A DNA stretch of 64,000 nt from Pseudopedobacter sp044361595 (GTDB lineage Bacteria; Bacteroidota; Bacteroidia; Sphingobacteriales; Sphingobacteriaceae). Both the position numbers and the translations under genes were made by a program. The notes beneath the pieces are model-generated. The model had not been told where the DNA came from. It was given only the letters and a program-made list of their open reading frames with translations, and did no database searches. Shown piece by piece: positions 8,921-17,534 of the stretch (the first letter of the stretch is position 1; each line of letters begins with the position of its first letter). The stretch is taken from positions 223,203 to 287,202 of the forward strand of contig JBIKIN010000002.1 of assembly GCA_044361595.1 (NCBI GenBank), in the 5' to 3' direction.

Positions 8921-10822
8921 ATGAAAAATATTAGATTATTAATTTTAAGTATTACCATTTTGCTAAGTGCCAATGGTTGCAATGATAAGTTAGATTTATT
9001 ACCAAATGATTTTTTAGTACCTCAAAATTATTTCAATAATAAAAATGATTTGAATAGTTCTCTAACTAGTGTTTATAATGCTTTAAATGAACAAGCTACC
9101 TATTCTGATTTTTACCAATACATGTACAGTGGTACCGATGAGTCTATCATCAACACTCGTTTAACAGAAAATGCTGTGCCCTCTACATATACTGCAAACG
9201 CAAATAGTGTGTATATAGCTGGTTTATGGACTACCTTGTACGAAGCGATTAATAGAGCAAATCTATTGTTAGAAAATATAGATAAACCTAAAGATGTTAC
9301 AGATAATGAAAGAAATATAATTAAAGGAGAAGCTATCTTTCTAAGAGCCTATTACTATTTCTTACTTACCCAATGGTTCGGCGATATTCCTTTAAAACTA
9401 AACTCTACCAAAACTGCAGAGGCTGATATTGCTTTCACTTCTTCAAAAAATGTGTATGATTTTATCATAACCGAAATGACTACTGCCGAAGCCTTGTTAA
9501 TAAACCAGCAATCAAGTAGTTTATTATATAATGAAAGAGTAACTCAAACAGTTGTACAAGGCATTTTAGCAAGGGTTTGTTTATATGCAGCTGGCGAACC
9601 TTTAAATGACACTAAACGATATGCTGAGGCATTAGCATGGGCAAAAAAAGTGCAAGCTTCTGGTCAACATAGCTTAAATCCAGATTTTCAACAAGTTTTT
9701 ATCAACCACTCGGCAGATTTATATGACAACACCAATCGTGAAAGTATGTGGGATGTAAGCGGGGTTTATGTACCATCACTTGTATCTTTAAGAGAGGGAA
9801 CCAATTCTAGAGTTGAGCAAACCAATACTAACAACATTTTGGGGCAGGGTTCTGGTTTTGCTAGGTCTACAGCAGGTTTATATTTCGCTTACGAAGAAGG
9901 TGACTTAAGAAGAGATTGGACATTAGTTCCATACAGATATACTGGTGGTAATGCGGTTACTCTACCAACAGAAAATTATTACGCTTTTACTGATTCTAAG
10001 TGGGAAAGAGAATCGGGTAAATGGAGAAGAAAGTACGAAGTGCAACTTCCTAGAAACCAAAATAGTACCCCAAAGAATGTCCCAATTATTAGATATTCTG
10101 ATGTTTTATTAATGTTAGCAGAAGCAGAATACAAAGTTAATGGCGCAACCTCAATAGCAATAAATGCCGTAAATGAGGTAAGAAGAAGAGCTTTTGGTGT
10201 TACAAGAAATGCAAGAGCAGTATCTAGTATTACCATTGTAAACGGCGGCTCTGGCTATACCACTACTCCTACAATAACTTTTACTGGCGGCACCAGAATA
10301 GTAAGGCCTGATGGACCTTATGGTGCCTTACCAAACGTAGACCCAAGAGCTACAGTTACCATATCTGGCGGACGAATTACAAGGGTAAATTTACTTTTAA
10401 TGGGCGAAGGATATGTTACACCGCCAACGGTTGTAATCTCTGGAACAAACCAAACAGCAAGCTTAAGGGCAGAATTGGTAAATAGTGCAGATTTAAGCCC
10501 TAGCCAATCTACTGGTGTTGCATTTGAAAAAGCAATAAGAGATGAAAGATTAAAAGAATTAGCTTTCGAAATTTTAAGAAGACAAGATTTAAAAAGATGG
10601 GGAATTTTAATCCCTACTGTAAAAAATATTGCAAATGAAGTAGTAAACGGTAGTTCAATATTGGTAGGTGGCTTACCTCTTTATCCGGGTAGTACTAATG
10701 CAGCTGTTATTAGTAGATTCATATTACCGGGGAACAACATTTCTAACAAAGATCTATTTCTTCCCATTCCCTCAGTAGAATTAACTTATAACAAATTGGC
10801 AAAACAAAATCCCGGCTTTTAA
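8921..10822 (+). CDS. SusD/RagB-like glycan-binding lipoprotein with inserted GSGY-repeat domain
   Basis: A 633-residue protein with a lipoprotein signal (LLSANGCNDK, Cys20). SusD landmarks are present: AINRANLLLENI, KGEAIFLRAYYYFLLTQWFGDIPL, PIIRYSDVLLMLAEAEYKVNG, INAVNEVRRRAFG, and near the end RDERLKELAFEILRRQDLKRWG. Between the VRRRA helix (about residue 425) and the RDER helix (about 535) sits an extra stretch of roughly 97 residues containing two similar beta-rich units, VSSITIVNGGSGYTTTPTIT and GRITRVNLLLMGEGYVTPPT. In ordinary SusD proteins this linker is short. The protein captures glycan at the surface for SusC; the insert might extend the binding surface. Confidence 0.92.
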   Translation: MKNIRLLILSITILLSANGCNDKLDLLPNDFLVPQNYFNNKNDLNSSLTSVYNALNEQATYSDFYQYMYSGTDESIINTRLTENAVPSTYTANANSVYIAGLWTTLYEAINRANLLLENIDKPKDVTDNERNIIKGEAIFLRAYYYFLLTQWFGDIPLKLNSTKTAEADIAFTSSKNVYDFIITEMTTAEALLINQQSSSLLYNERVTQTVVQGILARVCLYAAGEPLNDTKRYAEALAWAKKVQASGQHSLNPDFQQVFINHSADLYDNTNRESMWDVSGVYVPSLVSLREGTNSRVEQTNTNNILGQGSGFARSTAGLYFAYEEGDLRRDWTLVPYRYTGGNAVTLPTENYYAFTDSKWERESGKWRRKYEVQLPRNQNSTPKNVPIIRYSDVLLMLAEAEYKVNGATSIAINAVNEVRRRAFGVTRNARAVSSITIVNGGSGYTTTPTITFTGGTRIVRPDGPYGALPNVDPRATVTISGGRITRVNLLLMGEGYVTPPTVVISGTNQTASLRAELVNSADLSPSQSTGVAFEKAIRDERLKELAFEILRRQDLKRWGILIPTVKNIANEVVNGSSILVGGLPLYPGSTNAAVISRFILPGNNISNKDLFLPIPSVELTYNKLAKQNPGF

Positions 10823-10832
10823 ACCTCAAAAA

Positions 10833-11762
10833 ATGAAAAAATTCAATAATTATATCCTCATACTACTAGTAATTATAGTAACCATTTCTTGTCAAAAAAC
10901 CGAGGTTGATACACCTTCAAATTTTGATGTTAGTATTAATAACCTTACTATTAAAGTTGGAGATACAGCAAAGTTTAAAATTTCTGGTAATGCAGAATCT
11001 ATTCTATTTTACTCAGGTCAAGCGGGCAACAACTATGAAGCAAGAAATATATTAAATTTAGAAGATGGTAAACCAGAAATGTCTTTTAACAGCACAGTTA
11101 GTCTTGGCGAAACTACCATTGCAAATCAAAATATATCAATCCTTTTATCAACAGATTTTAATGGTAAATACAATAAAGAAGATATATTAAAAGCAACTTG
11201 GACAAACATTACATCAAAATTTATTTTACCAACAATTGTATCAACAGCTACGTTCTCTGGCGCTGTTGATTTAAGCGAATTTAAAGTTAATGGTAAACCT
11301 ATTTATATCGCATTTAGATACATGTCTATTAATCCAGCAATATTTAGACAAAGACAGTGGTCAATTAGCAATTTTAATTTTCAAACAAAATTTTCAAATC
11401 AAACTTTTGTAAATGCAGGTTCATTGTATTTAGCTGGGTTTGGATCTTTTGATTTTGCCGAATTAACTTCAACGCCGTGGAATGCAATCGTAAACACAAC
11501 CACAACAGCATTAACTCATGCCGCTACTTTAGCGGGTAAAGAAGAAGAAAACGATTGGGCAATCTCTAGAGGGTTTAATGTTTCTGAAGTTAACCGAAAC
11601 TTAGGTGTTGTAATTAAAGGCCCAGTAGATTTAAGTATCAATAGTTATAATTTTAATTATTTAATACCTGGTAATTACAAAGTAGTATTTGTGGGTAAAA
11701 ACACAAATATTAACGGAAGTAAAGAAGTAATCAAAGAATTTAACTTAACAGTAACCCCTTAA
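10833..11762 (+). CDS. DUF5017-like surface lipoprotein in SusE position
   Basis: A 309-residue lipoprotein (VTISCQKTE, Cys about residue 20) starting 10 bases after susD. The first domain has VKVGDTAKFKISGNAESILF-type spacing followed by YSGQAGNNYEARN, which matches my memory of the DUF5017 family found beside susC/susD genes. The rest is predicted beta-rich with no catalytic motif visible. Position directly after SusD suggests an accessory surface glycan-binding protein (SusE/SusF role); that role is inferred only from context. Confidence 0.6.
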   Translation: MKKFNNYILILLVIIVTISCQKTEVDTPSNFDVSINNLTIKVGDTAKFKISGNAESILFYSGQAGNNYEARNILNLEDGKPEMSFNSTVSLGETTIANQNISILLSTDFNGKYNKEDILKATWTNITSKFILPTIVSTATFSGAVDLSEFKVNGKPIYIAFRYMSINPAIFRQRQWSISNFNFQTKFSNQTFVNAGSLYLAGFGSFDFAELTSTPWNAIVNTTTTALTHAATLAGKEEENDWAISRGFNVSEVNRNLGVVIKGPVDLSINSYNFNYLIPGNYKVVFVGKNTNINGSKEVIKEFNLTVTP

Positions 11763-11800
11763 TACTGGTCTTAATTATATTCATATATATTAAATAAAAC

Positions 11801-13681
11801 ATGAAGTTAACAGTTAAAAATATTAAAACACTCTTTTTACTTTTTGCTATTTTTTGCAGTCAATTATCAATAGCTCAAAAACAAGAGAACGCAGATAATG
11901 AGCAAAATTCAAATCAAACTTCAATCGATTTCAATAAAATTTCGTCTCATCCAAGATTACTCTTAAAAAAAGGTGAAGAAAAAGAAATCAGAAAATTAAT
12001 ATCCTCAAATATTGATTTTGGTAACATCCACGATCATATTATAAAATTTGCCGATAAACAAATAACAGAACCTACTTTAAAATACGAAGTAGTGGGTAAA
12101 CGACTTTTAGGGGTTTCTAGAGATGCATTAAAGAAAATTTTTTATTTATCATACGCATATAGAATGCTTGGAGACAGTAAATATGCAGAGAGAGCTAAAG
12201 AAGAAATTTTAAATGTTTGTGATTTTCAAGATTGGCATCCACAACATTATTTAGATGTTGCCGAAATGGCTTTAGGTGTAAGTATAGGTTATGATTGGCT
12301 ATATGACGAGCTTTCTACAAAAGAAAAACAAAAGATAGAAAAAGCATTAAAAGAATATGCTTTAGAAACCTCAAAAAATACAGCTACTAATTGGTGGTTA
12401 ACTAGAACCAATAATTGGAACCAAGTGTGTAATGGAGGTATTTTAGCTGCCACTTTAGCAATTTATGAAACTAATAAAGAGGAATCTTTGGTGTACATCA
12501 ACAGGTATTTAGAATCTACTAAATTACCCCTAAATTTTTACGATCCTGATGGAAATTATCCAGAAGGTTATGCTTATTGGAGCTATGGAACTGGCTATCA
12601 GGTAATTTCTTTAGAAATGTTAAATACTGCATTTGGTGCTGATAACGGTTTATCTAAATACCCCGGATTCTTAAAAACAGCTAACTTTTTAATGTTTATG
12701 GGTGGCAGCCCCTCAGACATTGCTTATAATCATTCAGATGGTGGATCAAACTTATCTGGTAACCCCTATATGTTTTGGTTAGCAAAAAAGAATAACGACT
12801 TTTCATTACTTTATAAAGAAAAGAAAATTCTTGCAAAAGGTACCTATTTAAGAAGTAGCTTGGAAGACAGGACCCTGCCTTTAGCCTTAATTTTTGGTAG
12901 AAATATTGATTTCCGTAAAATCCCAGTTCCTAAACAAAATATTTACATTGGAGGTGGCGAAACCCCAATTGCAGTAATAAGAACAAGTTGGGATGATGAC
13001 ACAAAAGGATTGTATTTAGGAATGAAGGGCGGAAAAGCATCAAGCAGCCATGCACATATGGATGCCGGCTCATTTACATTTGATGCTATGGGCACTAGAT
13101 GGGCCATGGATTTGGGGAGTCAAAACTATAATAGCTTAGAAGAGAGAGGTATCGATTTATGGAATATGAAGCAAAAATCAACCAGATGGAGCATTTATAG
13201 ACTCAATAATTTCTCTCACAATGTTTTAACAATTAATAATCAGCTTTTTAATGTAGATGGTAAGGCTGATATTTTAGAAGAATATAGAGAAGATAACAAA
13301 CTGGGATTAAAGTTTGAGATGACTCAAATTTACGGTGGCCAAGTAAAAACTGCAACAAGATCTATTACCTTAATAAATCAAGCATACGCAGAAATTACAG
13401 ACAATGTAATGGCTAACGAAAAAGAGGCTAAAATAACATGGAGAATGGTTACACCAGCCAAGGCAGAAATTATTGATACCAAAACCATTAAACTAACAAA
13501 AAACAATAAAACTGTTTTATTGCAGGTACAAAATCCCAATGTAACACTTAAAATTTGGGATAATGAATCACCAAACAGCTTTGAAGTGCCCAATCCCGGC
13601 ACATTGAGAGTAGGTTTTGAAACAGTACTTCCTGCAAATCAATCAATTCAATTAAAAGTTAAATTAATTCCACAAAGTTAA
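11801..13681 (+). CDS. Heparinase II/III-like polysaccharide lyase, secreted
   Basis: A 626-residue paralogue of the lyase at 2255. It has a cleavable signal (ending SQLSIAQKQ) rather than a lipobox, so it should be soluble in the periplasm. Conserved blocks in order: SSHPRLLLKKGEEKEI, VVGKRLLGVSRDALKK, SIGYDWLYDELS, NNWNQVCNGG, YDPDGNYPEGYAYWSYG, KGGKASSSHAHMDAGSF and NFSHNVLTINNQ. The His of SHAHMDAG and the Tyr residues of the toroid domain are expected in the active site of the superfamily. Having one anchored and one soluble copy bracketing susCD suggests two successive cleavage steps, or different linkages, of one polymer. Confidence 0.83.
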   Translation: MKLTVKNIKTLFLLFAIFCSQLSIAQKQENADNEQNSNQTSIDFNKISSHPRLLLKKGEEKEIRKLISSNIDFGNIHDHIIKFADKQITEPTLKYEVVGKRLLGVSRDALKKIFYLSYAYRMLGDSKYAERAKEEILNVCDFQDWHPQHYLDVAEMALGVSIGYDWLYDELSTKEKQKIEKALKEYALETSKNTATNWWLTRTNNWNQVCNGGILAATLAIYETNKEESLVYINRYLESTKLPLNFYDPDGNYPEGYAYWSYGTGYQVISLEMLNTAFGADNGLSKYPGFLKTANFLMFMGGSPSDIAYNHSDGGSNLSGNPYMFWLAKKNNDFSLLYKEKKILAKGTYLRSSLEDRTLPLALIFGRNIDFRKIPVPKQNIYIGGGETPIAVIRTSWDDDTKGLYLGMKGGKASSSHAHMDAGSFTFDAMGTRWAMDLGSQNYNSLEERGIDLWNMKQKSTRWSIYRLNNFSHNVLTINNQLFNVDGKADILEEYREDNKLGLKFEMTQIYGGQVKTATRSITLINQAYAEITDNVMANEKEAKITWRMVTPAKAEIIDTKTIKLTKNNKTVLLQVQNPNVTLKIWDNESPNSFEVPNPGTLRVGFETVLPANQSIQLKVKLIPQS

Positions 13682-13701
13682 TTCATTAAAATTATCGAGT
13701 T

Positions 13702-14919
13702 TTGAAAAAACAACCTTTTATATTCTCCCAATTATTTACTGTCATAACCCTCTTATTGTTGGGTTTAAATACTTATTCCCAAAAGTTTTCGGATAAAGAA
13801 ATGCTTAAAATGATAGATGATAGGTTAGATAAGTCAACTGATAAAGCCATAAGTATGGCTAAATCGCTACAAAATGACAAACTTTTATTACCCAAAACAT
13901 TTGAAAACGGCAGACTGATTACGGCACCATCTAAATGGTGGACAAGTGGTTTCTATCCCGGGCAGCTTTGGTATTTGTATGAAAACAAACCTACACCAGA
14001 GTTAAAAACAATTGCCCAAGATTTTTTATCTCGTGTAGAAATAGAACAATACACTACAGACAATCACGATGTTGGATTTATGATATTTTGTAGTTTCGGT
14101 AATGCTTACAGAATCACTAAAGATGAAAAATATAAGCCTATTATACTACAAGGAGCAGCATCTTTAAGTACAAGATTTGATAATAGGGTTGGTTTAATAA
14201 AATCGTGGAATTCTACTAAAGCAAGGCAGTACCCTGTGATTATAGATAATATGATGAATTTAGAATTATTAATGTGGGCAGCTAAAAACTCAAACAACAA
14301 AAAGCTCAAAGAAATATCACTAAGCCATGCTGATAAAACCATAAAAAACCATTTTAGAGAAGATTTTAGCACCTATCATTTAGTTTCTTATGATACCATA
14401 AGCGCACAACCCCATTTAAAGCAAACCGTACAAGGCTATGCAGATAACTCTGCTTGGGCTAGAGGGCAAGGTTGGGCATTGTATGGTTACACCATGATGT
14501 ACCGAGAAACAGGCAACATAAAATATTTAAATCAAGCAGAAGGTATAGCTCAATTTTTAATTAAGCACCCAAACCTTCCGAAAGATGGTATACCGTATTG
14601 GGATTTTAACGCTCCAAACATACCAAATGCACTTAGAGATGCATCTGCCGGAGCTTTAATCGCATCTGCATTAATAGAGTTAAGCGGGTTAACAAAAAGC
14701 AAGATCAATAGTAATACCTACCTAAACATGGCAAAAAAACAAGTTGTAAGTTTATCTTCACCAGCTTATTTTGCAACACAAGGTACAAACGGAAACTTTA
14801 TTTTAAAACATAGCGTAGGCTCTTTACCTGGCAAACTAGAAGTAGATACTCCTTTAACCTATGCAGATTATTATTACGTTGAAGCATTAATGAGATTAAA
14901 AAAGTTGCTAAAGGATTGA
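13702..14919 (+). CDS. GH88 unsaturated glucuronyl hydrolase
   Basis: A 405-residue protein read from a TTG start at 13702; that start gives a complete signal peptide (KKQPFIFSQLFTVITLLLLG...TYSQ), and no in-frame ATG fits better. GH88 hallmarks are TAPSKWWTSGFYPGQLWYLY, TTDNHDVGF (Asp123) and YPVIIDNMMNLELLMWAA (Asp182), the two acidic residues used in vinyl-ether hydration, and WARGQGWALYGYTMMYRETG. The enzyme removes the unsaturated uronic acid that lyases leave at the non-reducing end. It lies 20 bases after the second lyase and completes the degradation route. Confidence 0.9.
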   Translation: MKKQPFIFSQLFTVITLLLLGLNTYSQKFSDKEMLKMIDDRLDKSTDKAISMAKSLQNDKLLLPKTFENGRLITAPSKWWTSGFYPGQLWYLYENKPTPELKTIAQDFLSRVEIEQYTTDNHDVGFMIFCSFGNAYRITKDEKYKPIILQGAASLSTRFDNRVGLIKSWNSTKARQYPVIIDNMMNLELLMWAAKNSNNKKLKEISLSHADKTIKNHFREDFSTYHLVSYDTISAQPHLKQTVQGYADNSAWARGQGWALYGYTMMYRETGNIKYLNQAEGIAQFLIKHPNLPKDGIPYWDFNAPNIPNALRDASAGALIASALIELSGLTKSKINSNTYLNMAKKQVVSLSSPAYFATQGTNGNFILKHSVGSLPGKLEVDTPLTYADYYYVEALMRLKKLLKD

Positions 14920-14941
14920 AAAAAATGAAATAAGAAAAATT

Positions 14942-14980
14942 AATTTCTCCATTGGCTTGTTTATAATCAATGGAGAAATT
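14942..14980 (+). terminator. Terminator of the utilization locus
   Basis: A perfect 13-bp inverted repeat, AATTTCTCCATTG (14942-14954) and CAATGGAGAAATT (14968-14980), lies 22 bases after the GH88 stop. The run after it is T-poor (TTAATAAAAA), so termination strength is uncertain; it may serve both converging genes. Confidence 0.55.
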
Positions 14981-15111
14981 TTAATAAAAAAATAATACGC
15001 TTCTAAAATTGATTCTGAAAAATTTGGGCATTTTAACAAGCTATCCACTGTAGTCCCAGTGAAAAATCGGGAGCTGCTATTTCTATACCTAAAGCAAAAT
15101 AACACAGAATT

Positions 15112-15549
15112 TTATTTTGCTTCAGAAAGACTTTTCTCTTTCTTAATTAAATCTGCAATGGTAGTTTCTGATAATATTTTAAGGGTAGCATCACGCACAC
15201 TCATAAATGTATTTCTAATCCCACAAGTTTCCTCTTCTTTACATTCTTCGCAACGCTGATAAAAGTTTAAACTTACACAAGGCAGCTGGGCAATTGGTCC
15301 GCCTGTTAAACGCATCACTTGCACTAAATTAATCTGATTGGGGTCTTTTAATAAAGAATATCCACCACCAGCACCTTTTTTACTGTACAAAAATCCAGCA
15401 TTACGCATCTCCAATAATATTTGCTCTAAAAATTTTTTTGGGATTTTTTCTTGTTGAGAGATGGATAAAATATTCATAGAATCGCCGCCAAACTGCTCGC
15501 CTAAGGCAATAAGGGCTCTAATAGCATATTTTGTTTTTTTAGATAACAA
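15112..15549 (-). CDS. Rrf2 family transcriptional regulator
   Basis: A 145-residue protein. It opens with the Rrf2 winged-helix motif LSKKTKYAIRALIAL and ISQQEKIPKKFLEQILLEM, then GAGGGYSL, the wing. Further on are Cys residues at PCVSLNFYQRCEECKEEETC, which resemble the Fe-S ligating region of IscR, NsrR and CymR-like members. Genes upstream of it on the same strand are an OsmC-like protein and a MetZ-like sulfhydrylase, so sulfur metabolism or redox control is a plausible task, by analogy with CymR. No binding site was identified. Confidence 0.85.
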   Translation of the reverse strand: MLSKKTKYAIRALIALGEQFGGDSMNILSISQQEKIPKKFLEQILLEMRNAGFLYSKKGAGGGYSLLKDPNQINLVQVMRLTGGPIAQLPCVSLNFYQRCEECKEEETCGIRNTFMSVRDATLKILSETTIADLIKKEKSLSEAK

Positions 15550-15618
15550 GTTAATTAATTTTGAAAGAGAGAGTTTTGAATGATTGAATGTTGATTGATT
15601 GTTTTAAAAGTATAAATA

Positions 15619-16035
15619 TTAATTGATTTCTATAGCATAAGTAATTTCTACTCCGCCTGCAACCAACATATCATGTACTGAGCAGTATTTTTCAATTGCC
15701 AAAACAGCCGCTTTATCAACTTTGGTTTTATCTAAATTACCACTCAATTTAATATTCATATGGATTTTAGTAAAAACTGGAGGTAATTCTTCTCGGCGTT
15801 CTCCGTTAACTTCAACAGAAAAATTGGTGATTACTTGACGCTGTTTTTTCAAAATGCTTACTAAATCTAAAGAACTGCAAGAAGCTAAAGCCATCAACAC
15901 CATTTCCATCGGGCGAACGCCTAAGCCTTCTCCGCCAATTTCTGGCGAACCATCTATGTGTACTTTTACTTCACTGCTACTTCCTGTAGCTTCAAAGTGA
16001 ACTGCATCATTTACTCTATTTAATTCTATTTTCAT
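15619..16035 (-). CDS. OsmC family protein
   Basis: A 138-residue protein with the OsmC/Ohr fold: GSSSEVKVHIDGSPEIGGEGLGVRPMEM and LMALASCSSLDLVSILKK (first conserved Cys in the ASCS motif), then the second Cys in KYCSVHDML. These two Cys usually form the peroxidatic pair that reduces organic hydroperoxides. It could be either an OsmC-type peroxidase or the less defined YhfA-like branch. It lies between the Rrf2 regulator (69 bases away) and metZ, on the same strand. Confidence 0.85.
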   Translation of the reverse strand: MKIELNRVNDAVHFEATGSSSEVKVHIDGSPEIGGEGLGVRPMEMVLMALASCSSLDLVSILKKQRQVITNFSVEVNGERREELPPVFTKIHMNIKLSGNLDKTKVDKAAVLAIEKYCSVHDMLVAGGVEITYAIEIN

Positions 16036-16041
16036 TATTTC

Positions 16042-16072
16042 AAGATATGAGTATTGAGATGTGAGATATGAG
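16042..16072. repeat. Short GATATGAG-type intergenic repeat
   Basis: A low-complexity run made of GATATGAG, GAGATGTGAG and GATATGAG units lies just upstream of the OsmC gene. No function can be assigned. Confidence 0.4.
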
Positions 16073-16143
16073 AACCTTATAAACTCAAATATTTTAAATT
16101 CTTTAAACTTTCTAAAAAACTATTCAAATAACAACTTAACCAA

Positions 16144-17313
16144 CTACTTAGACTTTTCCAAAGCCCCTAAAACATCATTAATAATATCTTCAGCATTTTC
16201 TAAACCTACAGATAGTCTTATAGTACCTGGGTAAATTCCAATTTTTGCTCTTTCCTCTACAGTTAATTTAGAATGTGTTGTTGATGCTGGGTGTGTTCCT
16301 ATAGTTCTGCTATCTCCTAAATTAGATGATATTAAAATCATCTTTAAAGCATCTAAAAATCTTTTAGCCCTATCAAAACCGCCTTTTACAATAAAAGTAA
16401 CAATACCTCCACCTTGTTTCATTTGCCTTTTTGCCAAATCGTATTGAGGGTGAGATTTTAAATGCGGATACCTAACTACTTCTACTTCGCTATCGTTTTC
16501 CAAGGACTCGGCTACAGCCAAAGCATTAGCGCAATGTCTATCCATACGCAATGGCAAAGTCTCTAAACTTTTAGATAATAACCAAGCATTAAAAGCCGAC
16601 ATAGCCGGACCAGTATGCCTGATGAAAAACATCATTTCTTTAATTAAATCGGCTCTTCCAACTACTACTCCACCCAAAACGCGACCTTGTCCGTCCATAT
16701 ATTTAGTAGCAGAATGGCTAACAATATCAACTCCGTAAGAAATTGGCTTTTGTAAATATGGCGTGGCAAAACAGTTATCTACATTAATAATAATATCAGG
16801 ATGCTTCTCTTTGATTTTACATAACCACTCCAAATCCACCAATTCTAAGCCTGGGTTAGATGGAGTTTCTAAAAAAATCATTTTGGTATTTGGTAAAATT
16901 GCATCTTCTAAGGCTTTTGGATTTGAAGCATCAACGTAAGTAGATGTAATTCCCCATCTTGGAAATAATGTGGTTAACAACTGGTGCGTAGAACCAAATA
17001 TAGACCTGAAAGCCACAATATGATCTCCCGCTTTTAACAAGCCAGCAAAAGAAGCAAAAACTCCAGCCATACCAGACGCAAATGCCAATCCAGCCTCTGC
17101 TCCCTCTAAATCACAAACTTTATCAATAAACTCGGTAGTATTAGGATTTGAATATCTAGAGTAAATATTACCTTCTTGTTCATCAGCAAATATTGCCCTG
17201 CCCTGCTCAGCATCGTCAAAAATAAAGCTTGATGTTAAATATAGTGGTACAGAATGCTCTCGATTACTTGATCTTTTTGCCTGAGTTCTGATTAATTTTG
17301 ATTCTTCTTTCAT
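16144..17313 (-). CDS. metZ: O-succinyl/O-acetylhomoserine sulfhydrylase (Cys/Met metabolism PLP enzyme)
   Basis: A 389-residue trans-sulfuration enzyme. The PLP lysine is Lys204 in SHSATKYMDGQGR, preceded by VDNCFATPYLQ, and phosphate-binding ASGMAGVFA is at about 79-87. The YSRYSNPNT motif and the ILISSNLGDSRTIGTHPAST segment are typical. Family members include MetZ, MetB, MetY and CysE-linked lyases; the DNCFATPYLQ and GQGRVLGG wording looks most like MetZ, which makes homocysteine from O-succinylhomoserine and sulfide. The Rrf2 gene downstream suggests sulfur-responsive control. Confidence 0.82.
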   Translation of the reverse strand: MKEESKLIRTQAKRSSNREHSVPLYLTSSFIFDDAEQGRAIFADEQEGNIYSRYSNPNTTEFIDKVCDLEGAEAGLAFASGMAGVFASFAGLLKAGDHIVAFRSIFGSTHQLLTTLFPRWGITSTYVDASNPKALEDAILPNTKMIFLETPSNPGLELVDLEWLCKIKEKHPDIIINVDNCFATPYLQKPISYGVDIVSHSATKYMDGQGRVLGGVVVGRADLIKEMMFFIRHTGPAMSAFNAWLLSKSLETLPLRMDRHCANALAVAESLENDSEVEVVRYPHLKSHPQYDLAKRQMKQGGGIVTFIVKGGFDRAKRFLDALKMILISSNLGDSRTIGTHPASTTHSKLTVEERAKIGIYPGTIRLSVGLENAEDIINDVLGALEKSK

Positions 17314-17334
17314 TTATTTTAAACTTCATGAGTA

Positions 17335-17526
17335 ATGCTAAAATAAATTCAGCATCTCATACTTAAATATTTTCCTATTTGTAAGATTCCGAAATGAATT
17401 CGGAATGACCTACTTAATGTTTCAAATATGATATGTCATGCTGAATTTATTTCAGCATCTCACATGCATAGCATTTTAAAAATCCCTATCTAATTAAATA
17501 AGATTCCGAAATGAATTCGGAATGAC
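17335..17526. repeat. Two tandem palindromic repeat modules between metZ and uvrA
   Basis: Two modules lie head to tail. Module A is a palindrome of the form TGCTGAA-TTTA-TTTCAGCATCTCA (imperfect at 17335-17359, full at 17435-17462). Module B, a 27-base palindrome centred on TTCCGAAATGAATTCGGAA, is identical at 17383-17409 and 17500-17526, a spacing of 117 bases. These are REP-like intergenic elements. They may also act as transcription barriers between metZ and uvrA. Confidence 0.8.
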
Positions 17527-17534
17527 TAAATAAC

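Noticed and set aside
11801..13681. Naming the lyases heparinase II or III outright
   Set aside because: The superfamily covers several lyase families with different substrates, and the locus lacks sulfatases, so only the superfamily call is supported.
14908..15105. Minus-strand 65-codon ORF between GH88 and Rrf2
   Set aside because: It covers the terminator hairpin and has no protein-like features.
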